A DNA stretch of 64,000 nucleotides. Source: Dyella monticola (GTDB lineage Bacteria; Pseudomonadota; Gammaproteobacteria; Xanthomonadales; Rhodanobacteraceae). A program made the translations under genes and the position numbers. Below, piece by piece: positions 44,912 through 55,456 of this stretch; positions within the stretch are counted from its first letter, which is position 1, and each line of letters begins with the position of its first letter. Location: positions 496,001 through 560,000 of the forward strand of contig NZ_QRBE01000001.1 in NCBI RefSeq assembly GCF_003363155.1, read 5' to 3'. The notes under the pieces were generated by a model. That model saw only the letters and a list, made by a program, of their open reading frames with translations, had not been told where the DNA came from and did not search any database.

Positions 44912-44951
44912 TCCGCTTCTGCCCTTGCCAAACAGGCGCGTGGCAGCCCTT

Positions 44952-44975
44952 GCCTCACCGCATGCCGCGGGAGGC
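44952..44975 (+). promoter_or_regulatory. Possible S6:S18 autoregulatory leader hairpin
   Basis: GCCTC and GAGGC close an inner CCGC/GCGG stem with one bulged A and loop ATGCC in the rpsF leader. Many bacteria have a S6:S18-binding leader with a conserved CCG in this place. The exact consensus fold was not checked. Confidence 0.4.
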
Positions 44976-45015
44976 TGAGAGGCCCGTGAGGGTCCCATCC
45001 ATAAGGAGTTTCCCA

Positions 45016-45444
45016 ATGACCTTGCGTCATTACGAAGTTGTATTCCTGGTCCATCCTGACCAGAGCGAGCAGGTTCCGGCGATGATCGAGCGCTACAAGT
45101 CGCTCATCACGTCTGACGGTGGCAAGATCCACCGCCTGGAAGACTGGGGCCGTCGTCAGCTGGCCTATCCGATCGTAAACCTGGCCAAGGCGCACTACGT
45201 ACTGCTCAACATCGAAGTGAGTCAGAACGTGCTGAACGAGCTTGAGTCCGGCTTCCGCTTCAACGATGCCGTGCTGCGCCACCTGGTGATCAAGCGCGAT
45301 GGCGCCGATTCCGACCAGTCCTTCATCCTCAAGAGCAAGGAAAAGGACGACGCCAAGTCCTCCCGCCGCCGTGACGACGATGCGGATGGCGATGACCGCC
45401 GTGTAGGTCGCGCCGACAGCGACGACGCCGATACCGAAGACTGA
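45016..45444 (+). CDS. rpsF: 30S ribosomal protein S6
   Basis: 142 aa from ATG with AAGGAG 7 nt upstream. The S6 core ([17 protein letters not shown] to [14 protein letters not shown]) is followed by a long acidic/basic tail (about 105-142, [10 protein letters not shown]) typical of gammaproteobacterial S6, where glutamates are added after translation. Followed by rpsR after 17 nt. Confidence 0.97.
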   Translation: MTLRHYEVVFLVHPDQSEQVPAMIERYKSLITSDGGKIHRLEDWGRRQLAYPIVNLAKAHYVLLNIEVSQNVLNELESGFRFNDAVLRHLVIKRDGADSDQSFILKSKEKDDAKSSRRRDDDADGDDRRVGRADSDDADTED

Positions 45445-45461
45445 TCCAGGAGCCCAGAACC

Positions 45462-45692
45462 ATGTCCAAGTTCTTCCGTCGCCGCAAGTTCTGCCGCTTC
45501 ACGGCTGAAAACGTCAAAGAGATCGACTACAAGGATCTCAACACGCTGCGTCAGTACGTCACCGAAAACGGCAAGATCGTGCCCAGCCGCATTACCGGCA
45601 CCAAGGCACGCTATCAGCGTCAGTTGGCCACGGCCATCAAGCGCGCGCGCTTCCTGGCGCTGCTGCCGTATACGGACAACCACGACGTTTAA
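45462..45692 (+). CDS. rpsR: 30S ribosomal protein S18
   Basis: 76 aa (E. coli 75). The family blocks [30 protein letters not shown] and [20 protein letters not shown] are intact. It pairs with S6 on the 30S platform. Confidence 0.97.
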   Translation: MSKFFRRRKFCRFTAENVKEIDYKDLNTLRQYVTENGKIVPSRITGTKARYQRQLATAIKRARFLALLPYTDNHDV

Positions 45693-45795
45693 TGCTTTAT
45701 CTGCCGCGGTCCGGAAGGACGGCGGCAGTTCCCTTCGGACAGCCGTCCACGGCTGCATCGGGCCACTCCGGTGCTAACGAATTGAGGAAATTCCC

Positions 45796-46248
45796 ATGGA
45801 ACTCATTCTTCTCGAGAAAGTGCGCAACCTCGGCAACCTCGGCGACAAGGTCAATGTGAAGCCGGGCTACGGCCGCAACTACCTGCTGCCGCAGGGCAAG
45901 GCCGTGCGCGTCAATGCTGAAAACCTCGCTGCGTTCGAAGCACGTCGTGCCGAGTACGAAGCCAAGGCCAACAACCTGCTGTCCGACGCGCAGGCGCGCC
46001 AGAACAAGCTGACCGACGTAACGGTGACCATCAGCGCCAACGCCAGTCCCGAAGGCAAGCTGTACGGCTCCGTCGGCCCGCGCGAAATCGCCGATGCGCT
46101 GCAAGCGGCCGGTCACGACATCCACAAGGGTGAAGTGATCCAGGGCGAAGGCCCGATCCGCCACACCGGCGAATTCGAAGTGGTGATCAGCCTGCACGCG
46201 GACGTGCAGGGCACCGTCAAGGTGATCGTGGTCCCCGAAAAGCAGTAA
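45796..46248 (+). CDS. rplI: 50S ribosomal protein L9
   Basis: 150 aa. The N-terminal L9 domain ([20 protein letters not shown], then [15 protein letters not shown]) is followed by a long connecting helix and the C-terminal domain. A terminator hairpin lies at 46311-46346, separating it from dnaB. Confidence 0.97.
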   Translation: MELILLEKVRNLGNLGDKVNVKPGYGRNYLLPQGKAVRVNAENLAAFEARRAEYEAKANNLLSDAQARQNKLTDVTVTISANASPEGKLYGSVGPREIADALQAAGHDIHKGEVIQGEGPIRHTGEFEVVISLHADVQGTVKVIVVPEKQ

Positions 46249-46310
46249 ACACTGCCATCGGTGGCAAGCGTACGTGCGTTAACGCGCGCGTAGGCTTCCC
46301 AGCAATGACG

Positions 46311-46346
46311 AAAGGCATTCGCGACAACGCGGATGCCTTTTGTTTT
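46311..46346 (+). terminator. Rho-independent terminator after rplI
   Basis: AAAGGCATTCGCG pairs with CGCGGATGCCTTT (one G-T pair) around ACAA and is followed by TGTTTT. Confidence 0.8.
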
Positions 46347-46360
46347 CTCCGGGGTCTGCT

Positions 46361-46390
46361 TTATCCCCAGCCGCCCACAGGATATCCACA
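46361..46390 (+). promoter_or_regulatory. DnaA-box-like sequences upstream of dnaB
   Basis: TTATCCCCA (46361-46369) and ATATCCACA (46382-46390) each differ by one base from the DnaA box TTATCCACA, in the same orientation and 21 bp apart. A perfect 8-bp inverted repeat follows at 46404-46420. Confidence 0.35.
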
Positions 46391-46403
46391 GACTTATTGA
46401 CTC

Positions 46404-46420
46404 GTCTCATCCGATGAGAC
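46404..46420. promoter_or_regulatory. Operator-like palindrome upstream of dnaB
   Basis: GTCTCATC and GATGAGAC flank one central base. A TTGACT that could be a -35 begins 7 nt before it. The cognate regulator is unknown. Confidence 0.35.
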
Positions 46421-46487
46421 CACGTAAGCTCATAACTCGTGCCCGCCTACATGGCGTTGAGCACCCTCCTTGCCGCAGGGAATGTCC

Positions 46488-47879
46488 ATGTCCTTCGTGC
46501 CCGAACGCAAATCCTCTCCTAGCGGCATCGAAGCGCTGCGCGTACCACCACACTCCATCGACGCCGAGCAGGCCGTATTGGGCGGGTTGATGCTCGCTGC
46601 CGATGCGCTGGACCGCGTTGCCGACAAACTCAGCGAGCAAGACTTCTACCGCAAGGATCATCGCCTGATCTGGCGTGCGATCACCGAGCTTGCCAACAAA
46701 GGCATGCCTTGCGATGCGATCACGCTCGGCGACTGGTTCGAGGCAAACGACCTGGCGGAAATGGTCGGTGGCGCGAGCTATCTCGTCGAGCTGGCGAATG
46801 CCACGCCGAGCGCGGCAAACATCATCGCCTATGCCGAAATCGTGCGCGAGAAATCGGTGTTGCGTCAGCTCATCGATGCCGGCACTGCCATCACCGAAGA
46901 TGGTTATCGTCCCGAAGGCAAAACCGTACACGAAGTGCTGGAAAACGCCGAGCAGCGCGTGTTTCGCATCGCCGAATCCGGCGCGCGCGGCAAGAAGGAC
47001 ACCGTCTCCATGCGCGAAGCCGTCAAAGACGCCTTCCGCTTGTTGCACGAGCGTTATCAGAATCGCGGCCAGCTCACCGGCATTTCCACCGGCTTTACGG
47101 ATCTGGACAACCTCACCTCGGGCTTGCAGCCGTCGGACCTGATCATCGTCGCGGCGCGCCCATCCATGGGCAAGACCGCCTTTTCCTTGAACATTGCCGA
47201 AGCCGCTGCCTTGCGCGCCAAAAAGCCCGTCGCGGTCTTCTCGATGGAAATGTCCGCCTCGCAGCTTGCCTTCCGTCTTATTTCCTCGGTCGGTCGCATC
47301 CATCAGCAACATCTGCGCAATGGCGACCTGGCCGAAGAAGACTGGCCGCGCGTCACCAATGCCATCGCATTGTTGTCCGAAGCGAAGATCTTCATCGATG
47401 ACACGCCCGGCCTCTCGCCGGTGGAAATGCGTTCGCGCTCACGACGCCTGGCGCGCGAGCACGGTGGCCTTGGCCTGATCGTGATTGACTACTTGCAGCT
47501 CATGCAGGTGCCGGGCAACAAGGAAAACCGCGCCACGGAAATCTCCGAAATTTCGCGTTCGCTGAAAGGATTGGCGAAGGAACTCAACGTGCCGGTGATT
47601 GCCTTGTCGCAGTTGAACCGTTCGCTGGAACAGCGCGCGGACAAACGGCCGATGATGTCGGATTTGCGCGAATCGGGCGCTATCGAGCAGGATGCCGACG
47701 TCATCATGTTCATCTACCGCGACGAGTACTACAACAAGGAATCGCCGGACAAAGGCTTGGCCGAAATCATTATCGGCAAGCAGCGTAACGGTCCCACCGA
47801 TACGGTGAAGCTGACCTTCCTGGGTCACTACACGAAGTTCGAGAACTACAGCCCTGACGCGTATACGGGCCACTTCTAG
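46488..47879 (+). CDS. dnaB: Replicative DNA helicase DnaB
   Basis: 463 aa. The N-terminal domain (VPPHSIDAEQAVLGGLMLA) leads to the RecA-like motor with Walker A in AARPSMGKTAFSLNIA and the DnaB motif VIDYLQLMQVPGNKENRATE. It unwinds DNA at the fork. The ATG at 46488 is chosen for AGGGA 6 nt upstream; ATG 46482 is also possible. Confidence 0.96.
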   Translation: MSFVPERKSSPSGIEALRVPPHSIDAEQAVLGGLMLAADALDRVADKLSEQDFYRKDHRLIWRAITELANKGMPCDAITLGDWFEANDLAEMVGGASYLVELANATPSAANIIAYAEIVREKSVLRQLIDAGTAITEDGYRPEGKTVHEVLENAEQRVFRIAESGARGKKDTVSMREAVKDAFRLLHERYQNRGQLTGISTGFTDLDNLTSGLQPSDLIIVAARPSMGKTAFSLNIAEAAALRAKKPVAVFSMEMSASQLAFRLISSVGRIHQQHLRNGDLAEEDWPRVTNAIALLSEAKIFIDDTPGLSPVEMRSRSRRLAREHGGLGLIVIDYLQLMQVPGNKENRATEISEISRSLKGLAKELNVPVIALSQLNRSLEQRADKRPMMSDLRESGAIEQDADVIMFIYRDEYYNKESPDKGLAEIIIGKQRNGPTDTVKLTFLGHYTKFENYSPDAYTGHF

Positions 47880-48183
47880 GTAGTAGCTGCCCGCGTATCG
47901 TCATGTTTTCGCCCTGATCGTGGGCCCGTAGTTCGCTACCTTATGTGCGGTCCGCGCCTTTTCCTGCTGCGCGTGTGAAGAAACCCCAGGCTCGTCATCC
48001 CGGCGAATACTGGGATCCAGTGGTGTTGTTGGCGGGTCGAGGACACTGGGCTCCGGCTTTCGCCGTGGCGATGGGCACAAGGCGAGTATTTGCATCACCT
48101 CCAGGAAGAACCATGGATAGCAGCTAGGTCTGTCGGGATATGCGAACCTTGTCGAACATCGCTTTTTATTCTTCACGAGCACC
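47880..48183. other. 304-nt intergenic region with REP-like sequence
   Basis: It contains a REP-like stretch near 47993-48020 (GTCATCCCGGCGAATACTGG then GATCCAG) and a degenerate second copy near 48048-48075. No gene is credible. The promoter of alr should lie near the right end but is not obvious. Confidence 0.45.
47993..48020. repeat. REP-like palindrome
   Basis: CGTCATCCCGG and CTGGGATCCAG are the two sides of an imperfect stem. It is the same type as near 29389, 55385 and 59376. Confidence 0.5.
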
Positions 48184-49272
48184 ATGAGCCGCACCACCGT
48201 CGCCACCATCCACCTGGGCGCCTTGCGCCACAACCTCGCGCGCCTCAAGGAGCTTGCCGCGCCAGCGAACGTGATGGCCGTGGTCAAGGCCGATGCCTAC
48301 GGTCATGGCCTGGAGCGCGTCGCGCGCGCGCTGGATGGTGCAGCTGAAGCGTTTGCAGTGGCGTCGCTCGGCGATGGGCTTCGTCTGCGCGCGGCCGGTC
48401 ACCGGCAGCGCATCGTGGTGCTGTCGGGGCCCGACCAGGCCGGCGACATCGCGGAAATGCAGCGGCTGGGCCTGGATGCGGCCATTCATCATGAAAGCCA
48501 GTTGCAATGGCTATCGGAAGCATCGCCCTCACGCGGCCGCCTGCGCGTGTGGTTGAAAGTGGACACCGGTATGCATCGCCTGGGCTTCGCACCGGAGCGC
48601 GCGGCGACGGTGCGTGAACTACTAGCGGCCATGGCGGGCATCGATCCTGATATCGGCCTGATGACGCATTTCGCCGAGTCCGAGGTATTCGATGGCGAAC
48701 GCACGCGTCAGCAGATCGAACGTTTCCAAACGGCCACGCGCGGTCTGGCCGGTCCCCGTTCGCTGTCCAATTCTGCAGCCGTGCTGGGATGGCCTGATGC
48801 ACGCGGTGAATGGGTGCGCACTGGCGGTCTGCTATATGGCCTGTCTGTCGTCGAAGGCAAAACGGGCGCCGATTTCGGTTTCCGCCCGGCGATGACGCTG
48901 TCCACGCGTTTGATCGCCATCAATACCATCAAGCGTGGCGAACGCATTGGTTACAACGGTTTGTGGGAGTGTCCGCAGGACATGCCGGTGGGCGTGGCGG
49001 CGGTCGGCTATGGCGATGGCTATCCGCGCAGCGCCGTGGCCGGTACGCCCGTCGTGGTGGGCCATCGCCAAGTGCCGTTGATCGGTCGTGTCTCGATGGA
49101 CCTGGTCACATTGGATTTGCGCCACGCGCTTGAAGCCAAGGTGGGCGACCGCGTCGTGCTATGGGGCTGCGAACTGCCGGCGGAAATCGTCGCCGCTCAA
49201 GCAGGCACCATCAGCTATGACCTGACGTGCGGCATGACACGTCGCGTACTGTTTGTCGAGGACGATCAGTAA
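48184..49272 (+). CDS. alr: Alanine racemase
   Basis: 362 aa. The PLP lysine lies in AVVKADAYGHGLERVARAL (about 32-50), and the second catalytic Tyr is in GRVSMDLVTLDL region/YGDGYPRS. It makes D-alanine for peptidoglycan. The dnaB-alr-radA order is common in this group. Confidence 0.95.
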   Translation: MSRTTVATIHLGALRHNLARLKELAAPANVMAVVKADAYGHGLERVARALDGAAEAFAVASLGDGLRLRAAGHRQRIVVLSGPDQAGDIAEMQRLGLDAAIHHESQLQWLSEASPSRGRLRVWLKVDTGMHRLGFAPERAATVRELLAAMAGIDPDIGLMTHFAESEVFDGERTRQQIERFQTATRGLAGPRSLSNSAAVLGWPDARGEWVRTGGLLYGLSVVEGKTGADFGFRPAMTLSTRLIAINTIKRGERIGYNGLWECPQDMPVGVAAVGYGDGYPRSAVAGTPVVVGHRQVPLIGRVSMDLVTLDLRHALEAKVGDRVVLWGCELPAEIVAAQAGTISYDLTCGMTRRVLFVEDDQ

Positions 49273-49341
49273 CTGGCACGTCTCGCCGCCTGCGACCCAT
49301 GCAGGCTAAGCTGTCCTCATCGAACCCACGCCGTCGACACC

Positions 49342-50721
49342 ATGGCCAAAGCCAAAACCACCTACGTCTGCGCCGATTGCGGTGCCGAACACACCAAGTG
49401 GCAAGGGCAATGCATCGAATGCGGCGCGTGGAACACGCTTTCCGAATTCGTCGTGCAGCCGGCACAAAAATCCATCGCAGCGGCAAGGCAGGCCGGCTAT
49501 GCAGGTGTCGCCAATGGCGTTGCGCGCGTCACACCGCTTACAGAAGTGCTGCTGACGGCCGAGTCGCGCACGCTTACCGGCATCAGCGAACTGGATCGCG
49601 TGCTTGGTGGCGGCCTGGTCGAAGGTTCGGTGGTGTTGATCGGTGGTGATCCGGGTATTGGCAAGTCGACCTTGCTGCTGCAGATGCTTGGCAAGCTCGG
49701 CGAAAAACTACCCAGCCTGTACGTCACGGGTGAGGAATCGTTGGCTCAAGTCGCGGCGCGCGCACAACGCCTCGATCTACCGCTGCAACCTCTGCATGCA
49801 CTGGCTGAAACCGGTATCGAGCGCATACTCGATCAGGTCGCCCTAACACGCCCGCGCGTGCTGGTGATCGACTCCATCCAAACCATCTGGACTGATTTCC
49901 TTACCGCCGCGCCGGGCTCCGTAAGCCAAGTACGCGAATCTGCCGCCAAGCTCACACGGTTTGCGAAAGAAACCGGTACATCCGTCTTTCTCGTCGGCCA
50001 TGTCACGAAGGAAGGCGGTATCGCCGGTCCGCGCGTGTTGGAACATATGGTCGACGCTGTGCTGTATTTCGAAGGGGAGTCAGGCAGCCGATTCCGCGTA
50101 TTGCGCGCTTTCAAGAATCGATTCGGCGCCGTCAACGAACTGGGTGTCTTCGCGATGTCCGAAAAAGGCCTGCGCGAAGTACCCAATCCATCCGCGATTT
50201 TTCTTTCTGCACACAGCGGCCCGACGCCCGGTAGCGCAGTCATGGTCACACGCGAAGGCACTCGTCCATTGTTGGTGGAGGTGCAGGCGCTGGTGGATCA
50301 ATCATCGCTGGGAAACCCCAGGCGCGTTGCGCTCGGTCTTGAGCAAAACCGCCTTGCGATGCTGCTGGCCGTACTGCATCGGCATGGCGGTGTGGCCGCT
50401 TACGATCAAGACGTGTTCGTCAATGTGGTCGGCGGTATCCGCGTGCAGGAAACCGCCGCTGATCTGCCTGTGTTGTTGGCCGTGTTGTCCTCTTTGCGCG
50501 ATCGTCCGTTGCCTGAAAAAACCATCACATTTGGCGAAGTGGGGCTTTCGGGCGAAATCCGCCCCGTACCCAACGGTGAGGAACGGTTGAAGGAAGCAGC
50601 GCATCATGGCTTCCAACGCGCCATCGTGCCCAAGGCCAACGCGCCGAAGAAAGGCAAAGTCGGCGAGATGGAGGTGATCGGTGTGGAGCGATTGGCTCAG
50701 GCCATCGACGCGTGTCGGTAA
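49342..50721 (+). CDS. radA: DNA repair protein RadA
   Basis: 459 aa. An N-terminal zinc finger (CADCGAEHTKWQGQCIECG), RecA-like core with Walker A GGDPGIGKSTLL, the RadA motif KNRFG and a C-terminal Lon-like domain (about 290-459). RadA drives branch migration in recombination. Confidence 0.95.
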   Translation: MAKAKTTYVCADCGAEHTKWQGQCIECGAWNTLSEFVVQPAQKSIAAARQAGYAGVANGVARVTPLTEVLLTAESRTLTGISELDRVLGGGLVEGSVVLIGGDPGIGKSTLLLQMLGKLGEKLPSLYVTGEESLAQVAARAQRLDLPLQPLHALAETGIERILDQVALTRPRVLVIDSIQTIWTDFLTAAPGSVSQVRESAAKLTRFAKETGTSVFLVGHVTKEGGIAGPRVLEHMVDAVLYFEGESGSRFRVLRAFKNRFGAVNELGVFAMSEKGLREVPNPSAIFLSAHSGPTPGSAVMVTREGTRPLLVEVQALVDQSSLGNPRRVALGLEQNRLAMLLAVLHRHGGVAAYDQDVFVNVVGGIRVQETAADLPVLLAVLSSLRDRPLPEKTITFGEVGLSGEIRPVPNGEERLKEAAHHGFQRAIVPKANAPKKGKVGEMEVIGVERLAQAIDACR

Positions 50722-50727
50722 GGGTGG

Positions 50728-51537
50728 TTAATCCACCGCGCGATGCAACACCACTTCCAGCACGAACTTCGAACCAAAGAAGGCCAGCAGCAGCGTGGCC
50801 ATGCCGATCAGAGTGAGGTTCACGGCGCTACGTCCGCGCCAGCCGTGTTTCCAGCGCCCATAAAGTAGTGCGCCAAATACCAGCCACGCGATGATCGATA
50901 GCACCGTCTTGTGCACCAGGTGCTGACCAAACAGGTTGTTGACGAAGAGGATGCCGGTAAGCAGCGCCACGGTAAGCAGTGCGAAACCGGCGCCGATCAA
51001 GCGAAACAACAGCGATTCGGTCAGCGTCAGCGGAGGCAGTGCGCTCAGCCATGGGCTGATCTGGCGATGACGCAGGGCCTGTTCCTGGATCGCGAGCAGA
51101 ATGGCCATGGCCGCCGCAATGGACAGCACGCTGAAGGCCAGCAGCGCCACCGTCACATGCAGTTTGATGTGCCAGTCCATCGGCATCGGTATGGTCGGCG
51201 GCGCAAAGAAGCTGTCGACGAGCAGCAGCACCGCGCTGAGCGGAAACACGATGACCCCCAGTGCCGCCACCGGACGGGTAAGGTTCACCACAAGCGTGAG
51301 CGCCGACACGACGCATGCCACCAACGAGAGCGCAGCGAAAAAGTGCAGGTCTAGCGCACCCCTGTGCGCCGCCAGCAACCATGCGGCATGCACAATGACC
51401 GCGATACTTGCGATGACCAGCGCCGGGCGCGTCCATTTGGCCGGCGTAATGGACGGTCCGCTGAAAAGAGGTTGCGCCAGCAACCCACTGGCAAGCAGGT
51501 AACAAGCGATCGCAAAGATGGCGAGGGCGGCGAGCAT
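50728..51537 (-). CDS. ypjD: CcsA/HemX-like inner-membrane protein YpjD
   Basis: 269 aa with eight hydrophobic segments. The haem-handling signature is reduced to DWHIKLHVTVALLAFSVLS (about 120-138) and HLVHKTVLSIIAWLVFG, with paired histidines. In E. coli YpjD/CorB-type neighbours of ffh the role is unclear; it resembles cytochrome c assembly proteins. It is divergent from ffh, as in many gammaproteobacteria. Confidence 0.85.
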   Translation of the reverse strand: MLAALAIFAIACYLLASGLLAQPLFSGPSITPAKWTRPALVIASIAVIVHAAWLLAAHRGALDLHFFAALSLVACVVSALTLVVNLTRPVAALGVIVFPLSAVLLLVDSFFAPPTIPMPMDWHIKLHVTVALLAFSVLSIAAAMAILLAIQEQALRHRQISPWLSALPPLTLTESLLFRLIGAGFALLTVALLTGILFVNNLFGQHLVHKTVLSIIAWLVFGALLYGRWKHGWRGRSAVNLTLIGMATLLLAFFGSKFVLEVVLHRAVD

Positions 51538-51709
51538 GGCGTGCAAGTGTCGCACAGGGCCGGAATAGGGTGAACGCGGCAAAATTGCCTAAGCGGGTTG
51601 GCGGAACCGTCGCGGCAAGCGCACGTGCATGCCAAGCCGGGGCGTGCACCGCATACTGGCGAGTAGATCAACCGGCTACCGGTTTTCCTCTGAGGAAGGC
51701 AGGCGGGTC

Positions 51710-51718
51710 TGGTATATT
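51710..51718 (+). promoter_or_regulatory. Extended -10 promoter for ffh
   Basis: TGGTATATT: the TG dinucleotide one base before TATATT makes an extended -10. It lies 35 nt before the ffh ATG. No good -35 is visible. Confidence 0.4.
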
Positions 51719-51752
51719 TGCCAATCCGTCTGCTTTTTCTTGTCTCATCATC

Positions 51753-53138
<1,386 letters not shown>

Positions 53139-53279
53139 ATTCCCGGCAGACCCTCACGGGGGAAAGCCCGGGAACGTAACCCCTTCCTTTTTCCACGAAT
53201 TTCATTAAAATGTCGCGTTTACCGCGCCCAGCATAGGGCGTGCTTGCCGGGCCTGCCGGCAACTCTGGAGCTTTTAACT

Positions 53280-53531
53280 ATGGTCAAGATTCGTCTTTCG
53301 CGCGGCGGCGCCAAGGGCCGTCCGTTCTACCACGTCGTTGTGACCGACTCGCGCAGTGCGCGTGATGGCCGCAGTATCGAGAACGTGGGTTTCTACAACC
53401 CCGTCGCTGCGGGCAAGGACAAGCGCCTTGAGCTGAACGTGGCGCGCGTGCAGGAGTGGGTGGGCAAGGGCGCTCAGTTGAGCGACAAGGTTGCCTCCCT
53501 GTTGAAGGAAGCCGCCAAGCAGGCTGCCTGA
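53280..53531 (+). CDS. rpsP: 30S ribosomal protein S16
   Basis: 83 aa (E. coli 82), starting [24 protein letters not shown] lies 9 nt upstream. First gene of the rpsP-rimM-trmD-rplS operon. Confidence 0.97.
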   Translation: MVKIRLSRGGAKGRPFYHVVVTDSRSARDGRSIENVGFYNPVAAGKDKRLELNVARVQEWVGKGAQLSDKVASLLKEAAKQAA

Positions 53532-53533
53532 GC

Positions 53534-54046
53534 ATGACCGCAACCGGTCGGCGCGTCCTGGTCGGACGCATCGTCGGATTGTACGGCGTGCAGGGCTGGG
53601 TAAAGGTGGAATCCTGGACCGAGCCGCGCACGCAGATCTTCAAGTACCAGCCCTGGCAGCTCACCGCGCCGGGCCAGGACATGGAGATCGACGGTGTCAA
53701 AGGTCGACCCCAGGGCAAGGGTCTCATCGCTCAACTGCCCGGGGTGGACGATCGGGATGGTGCCGCAGCACTGGTAGGGCAGGACATTTATGTCGCCCGC
53801 GAACTGCTGCCACCACCCGGTAAGGATGAGTATTACTGGGTTGATCTCGAAGGCCTCGAGGTCGTCACCACCGAAGGCGTAGTGTTGGGACGCGTGAGTC
53901 ATGTGTTCGCGACCGGCGCCAATGACGTGGTGGTCGTAAGGGACGGCGAGCGCGAGCGGCTGGTTCCTTTCGTCCAGGGTGTGTACGTGCGTTCGGTGGA
54001 TCTGTCCGGCGGGCGCATGGTGGTGGACTGGGATCCCGAGTTCTGA
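53534..54046 (+). CDS. rimM: Ribosome maturation factor RimM
   Basis: 170 aa. The N-terminal barrel starts [20 protein letters not shown] and the C-terminal PRC barrel includes [16 protein letters not shown] and [13 protein letters not shown]. It assists 30S head assembly. It begins 2 nt after rpsP and is followed by trmD after 7 nt. Confidence 0.95.
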   Translation: MTATGRRVLVGRIVGLYGVQGWVKVESWTEPRTQIFKYQPWQLTAPGQDMEIDGVKGRPQGKGLIAQLPGVDDRDGAAALVGQDIYVARELLPPPGKDEYYWVDLEGLEVVTTEGVVLGRVSHVFATGANDVVVVRDGERERLVPFVQGVYVRSVDLSGGRMVVDWDPEF

Positions 54047-54053
54047 GGGTCCA

Positions 54054-54839
54054 ATGCGCATCGATGTCGTCACGTTGTTTCCAGACTTCATGCGCCAGTG
54101 CGCCGCCGTCGGCGTCGTAGGACGCGCGCAGCAGCGTGAGCTGTTGCAGGTGGAAACCTGGAACCCGCGCGATTACGCCACCGACAATTACCGTACTGTG
54201 GATGGCCGCACCTGCGGCGGTGGTCCTGGCATGGTGATGCTGATCGAGCCCTTGCGCAAAGCCCTTATGGCAGTGCGCCAGGCGGCACCCGAACCGGTGC
54301 ATGTGATTTACCTCAGTCCGCAAGGAGCGCGGCTGACGCAGGGCAGGGTGGAAGCGCTGGCCAAGTTGCCGCGCATCGCTTTGCTCTGCGGTCGTTACGA
54401 AGGTGTGGACGAGCGTTTGCTGGCGCACGAGGTCGACGAGGAGCTGTCCATCGGCGATTATGTGCTGTCCGGCGGCGAGCTGGGCGCTGCGGTGATCCTC
54501 GACGCGGTGGGCCGCTTGCAGGAAGGTGCGTTGAACGACGCGCAATCCGCCGAGCAGGATTCGTTTTCGAACGGCTTGCTCGATTGCCCGCACTACGCAA
54601 AACCGGTGCACGATGCGCTGGGCGACGTACCGGAGGTGCTGCTTTCCGGCGATCACGCGGCCATCCGCCGCTGGCGCTTGAAGCAAGCACTGGGACGAAC
54701 CTGGTTGAGGCGTCCCGACTTATTGGCGCAGCGCGCGCTCGATGCTGAATCCCGCGCGCTGTTGGATGAATTCCGCCGTGAGCATGCTCAAACGCAGCAA
54801 CGGCAAAACGATGCGGCCGATGAAGACCGCAAGCATTGA
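54054..54839 (+). CDS. trmD: tRNA (guanine37-N1)-methyltransferase TrmD
   Basis: 261 aa. The SPOUT knot is seen in [20 protein letters not shown] and [14 protein letters not shown], then [20 protein letters not shown]. It methylates G37 to keep the reading frame. The ATG at 54054 gives the standard [12 protein letters not shown]. Confidence 0.96.
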   Translation: MRIDVVTLFPDFMRQCAAVGVVGRAQQRELLQVETWNPRDYATDNYRTVDGRTCGGGPGMVMLIEPLRKALMAVRQAAPEPVHVIYLSPQGARLTQGRVEALAKLPRIALLCGRYEGVDERLLAHEVDEELSIGDYVLSGGELGAAVILDAVGRLQEGALNDAQSAEQDSFSNGLLDCPHYAKPVHDALGDVPEVLLSGDHAAIRRWRLKQALGRTWLRRPDLLAQRALDAESRALLDEFRREHAQTQQRQNDAADEDRKH

Positions 54840-54857
54840 ACAAAGACAGGTGTTGTC

Positions 54858-55223
54858 ATGAACAAGATCATCGAACAGTTCGAAGCCGAGCAGATCACCC
54901 GCCAGCTGCCGGAGTTCGGCCCTGGCGACACCGTGGTGGTCAACGTCAAGGTGAAGGAAGGCAACCGTGAGCGCGTGCAGGCGTTCGAGGGTGTTGTCAT
55001 CGCCAAGCGCAGCCGCGGCCTGCATTCGGCCTTTACCGTGCGCAAGATTTCGCACGGCACCGGCGTGGAGCGCGTGTTCCAGGCGCACAGCCCGAGCATC
55101 GAATCGGTGCAGGTGAAGCGCAAGGGCAAGGTGCGCGGCGCCAAGCTGTACTACCTGCGTAATCTGGAAGGCAAGGCAGCGCGCATCAAGGAAGATATCG
55201 GCGCTTCGACCTCCGCCGACTGA
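54858..55223 (+). CDS. rplS: 50S ribosomal protein L19
   Basis: 121 aa. Typical L19 blocks are [20 protein letters not shown] and [18 protein letters not shown]. It ends the operon; a strong terminator follows. Confidence 0.97.
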   Translation: MNKIIEQFEAEQITRQLPEFGPGDTVVVNVKVKEGNRERVQAFEGVVIAKRSRGLHSAFTVRKISHGTGVERVFQAHSPSIESVQVKRKGKVRGAKLYYLRNLEGKAARIKEDIGASTSAD

Positions 55224-55245
55224 TTTTCGGCTGCAGCGTCATACG

Positions 55246-55277
55246 AAAAGCCCTGCGGAGCGATTCGCAGGGCTTTT
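55246..55277 (+). terminator. Rho-independent terminator after rplS
   Basis: AAAAGCCCTGCG (55246-55257) and CGCAGGGCTTTT (55266-55277) pair perfectly over 12 bp with an 8-nt loop and a T run. Confidence 0.9.
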
Positions 55278-55384
55278 TTGCGTGATTGATTCGTGGGGCG
55301 GCTTCAATTATCGAGAGAAGTCATTCTCTCGTGCGTTAGCGCCGCGATCTTCGCTCCTGTTCAGGGAGCTCCGCCTCGCTTCTG

Positions 55385-55410
55385 CATCATTCTGGCCTTC
55401 GCCGGAATGG
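55385..55410. repeat. REP-like palindrome
   Basis: CATCATTCTGG and CCGGAATGG flank CCTTCG. It is a variant of the CGTCATTCCGG palindromes found elsewhere in the window. Confidence 0.45.
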
Positions 55411-55456
55411 CGACTGGGCAAACCGGGTGCAAACGCTTCGCGGAAATGACGAATCG

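Noticed and set aside
53174-53198. GTAACC...CGAATT upstream of rpsP, similar to the SigF-type promoter
   Set aside because: The spacer is 14 nt, the context is a ribosomal operon, and the hit is a single chance-level match.
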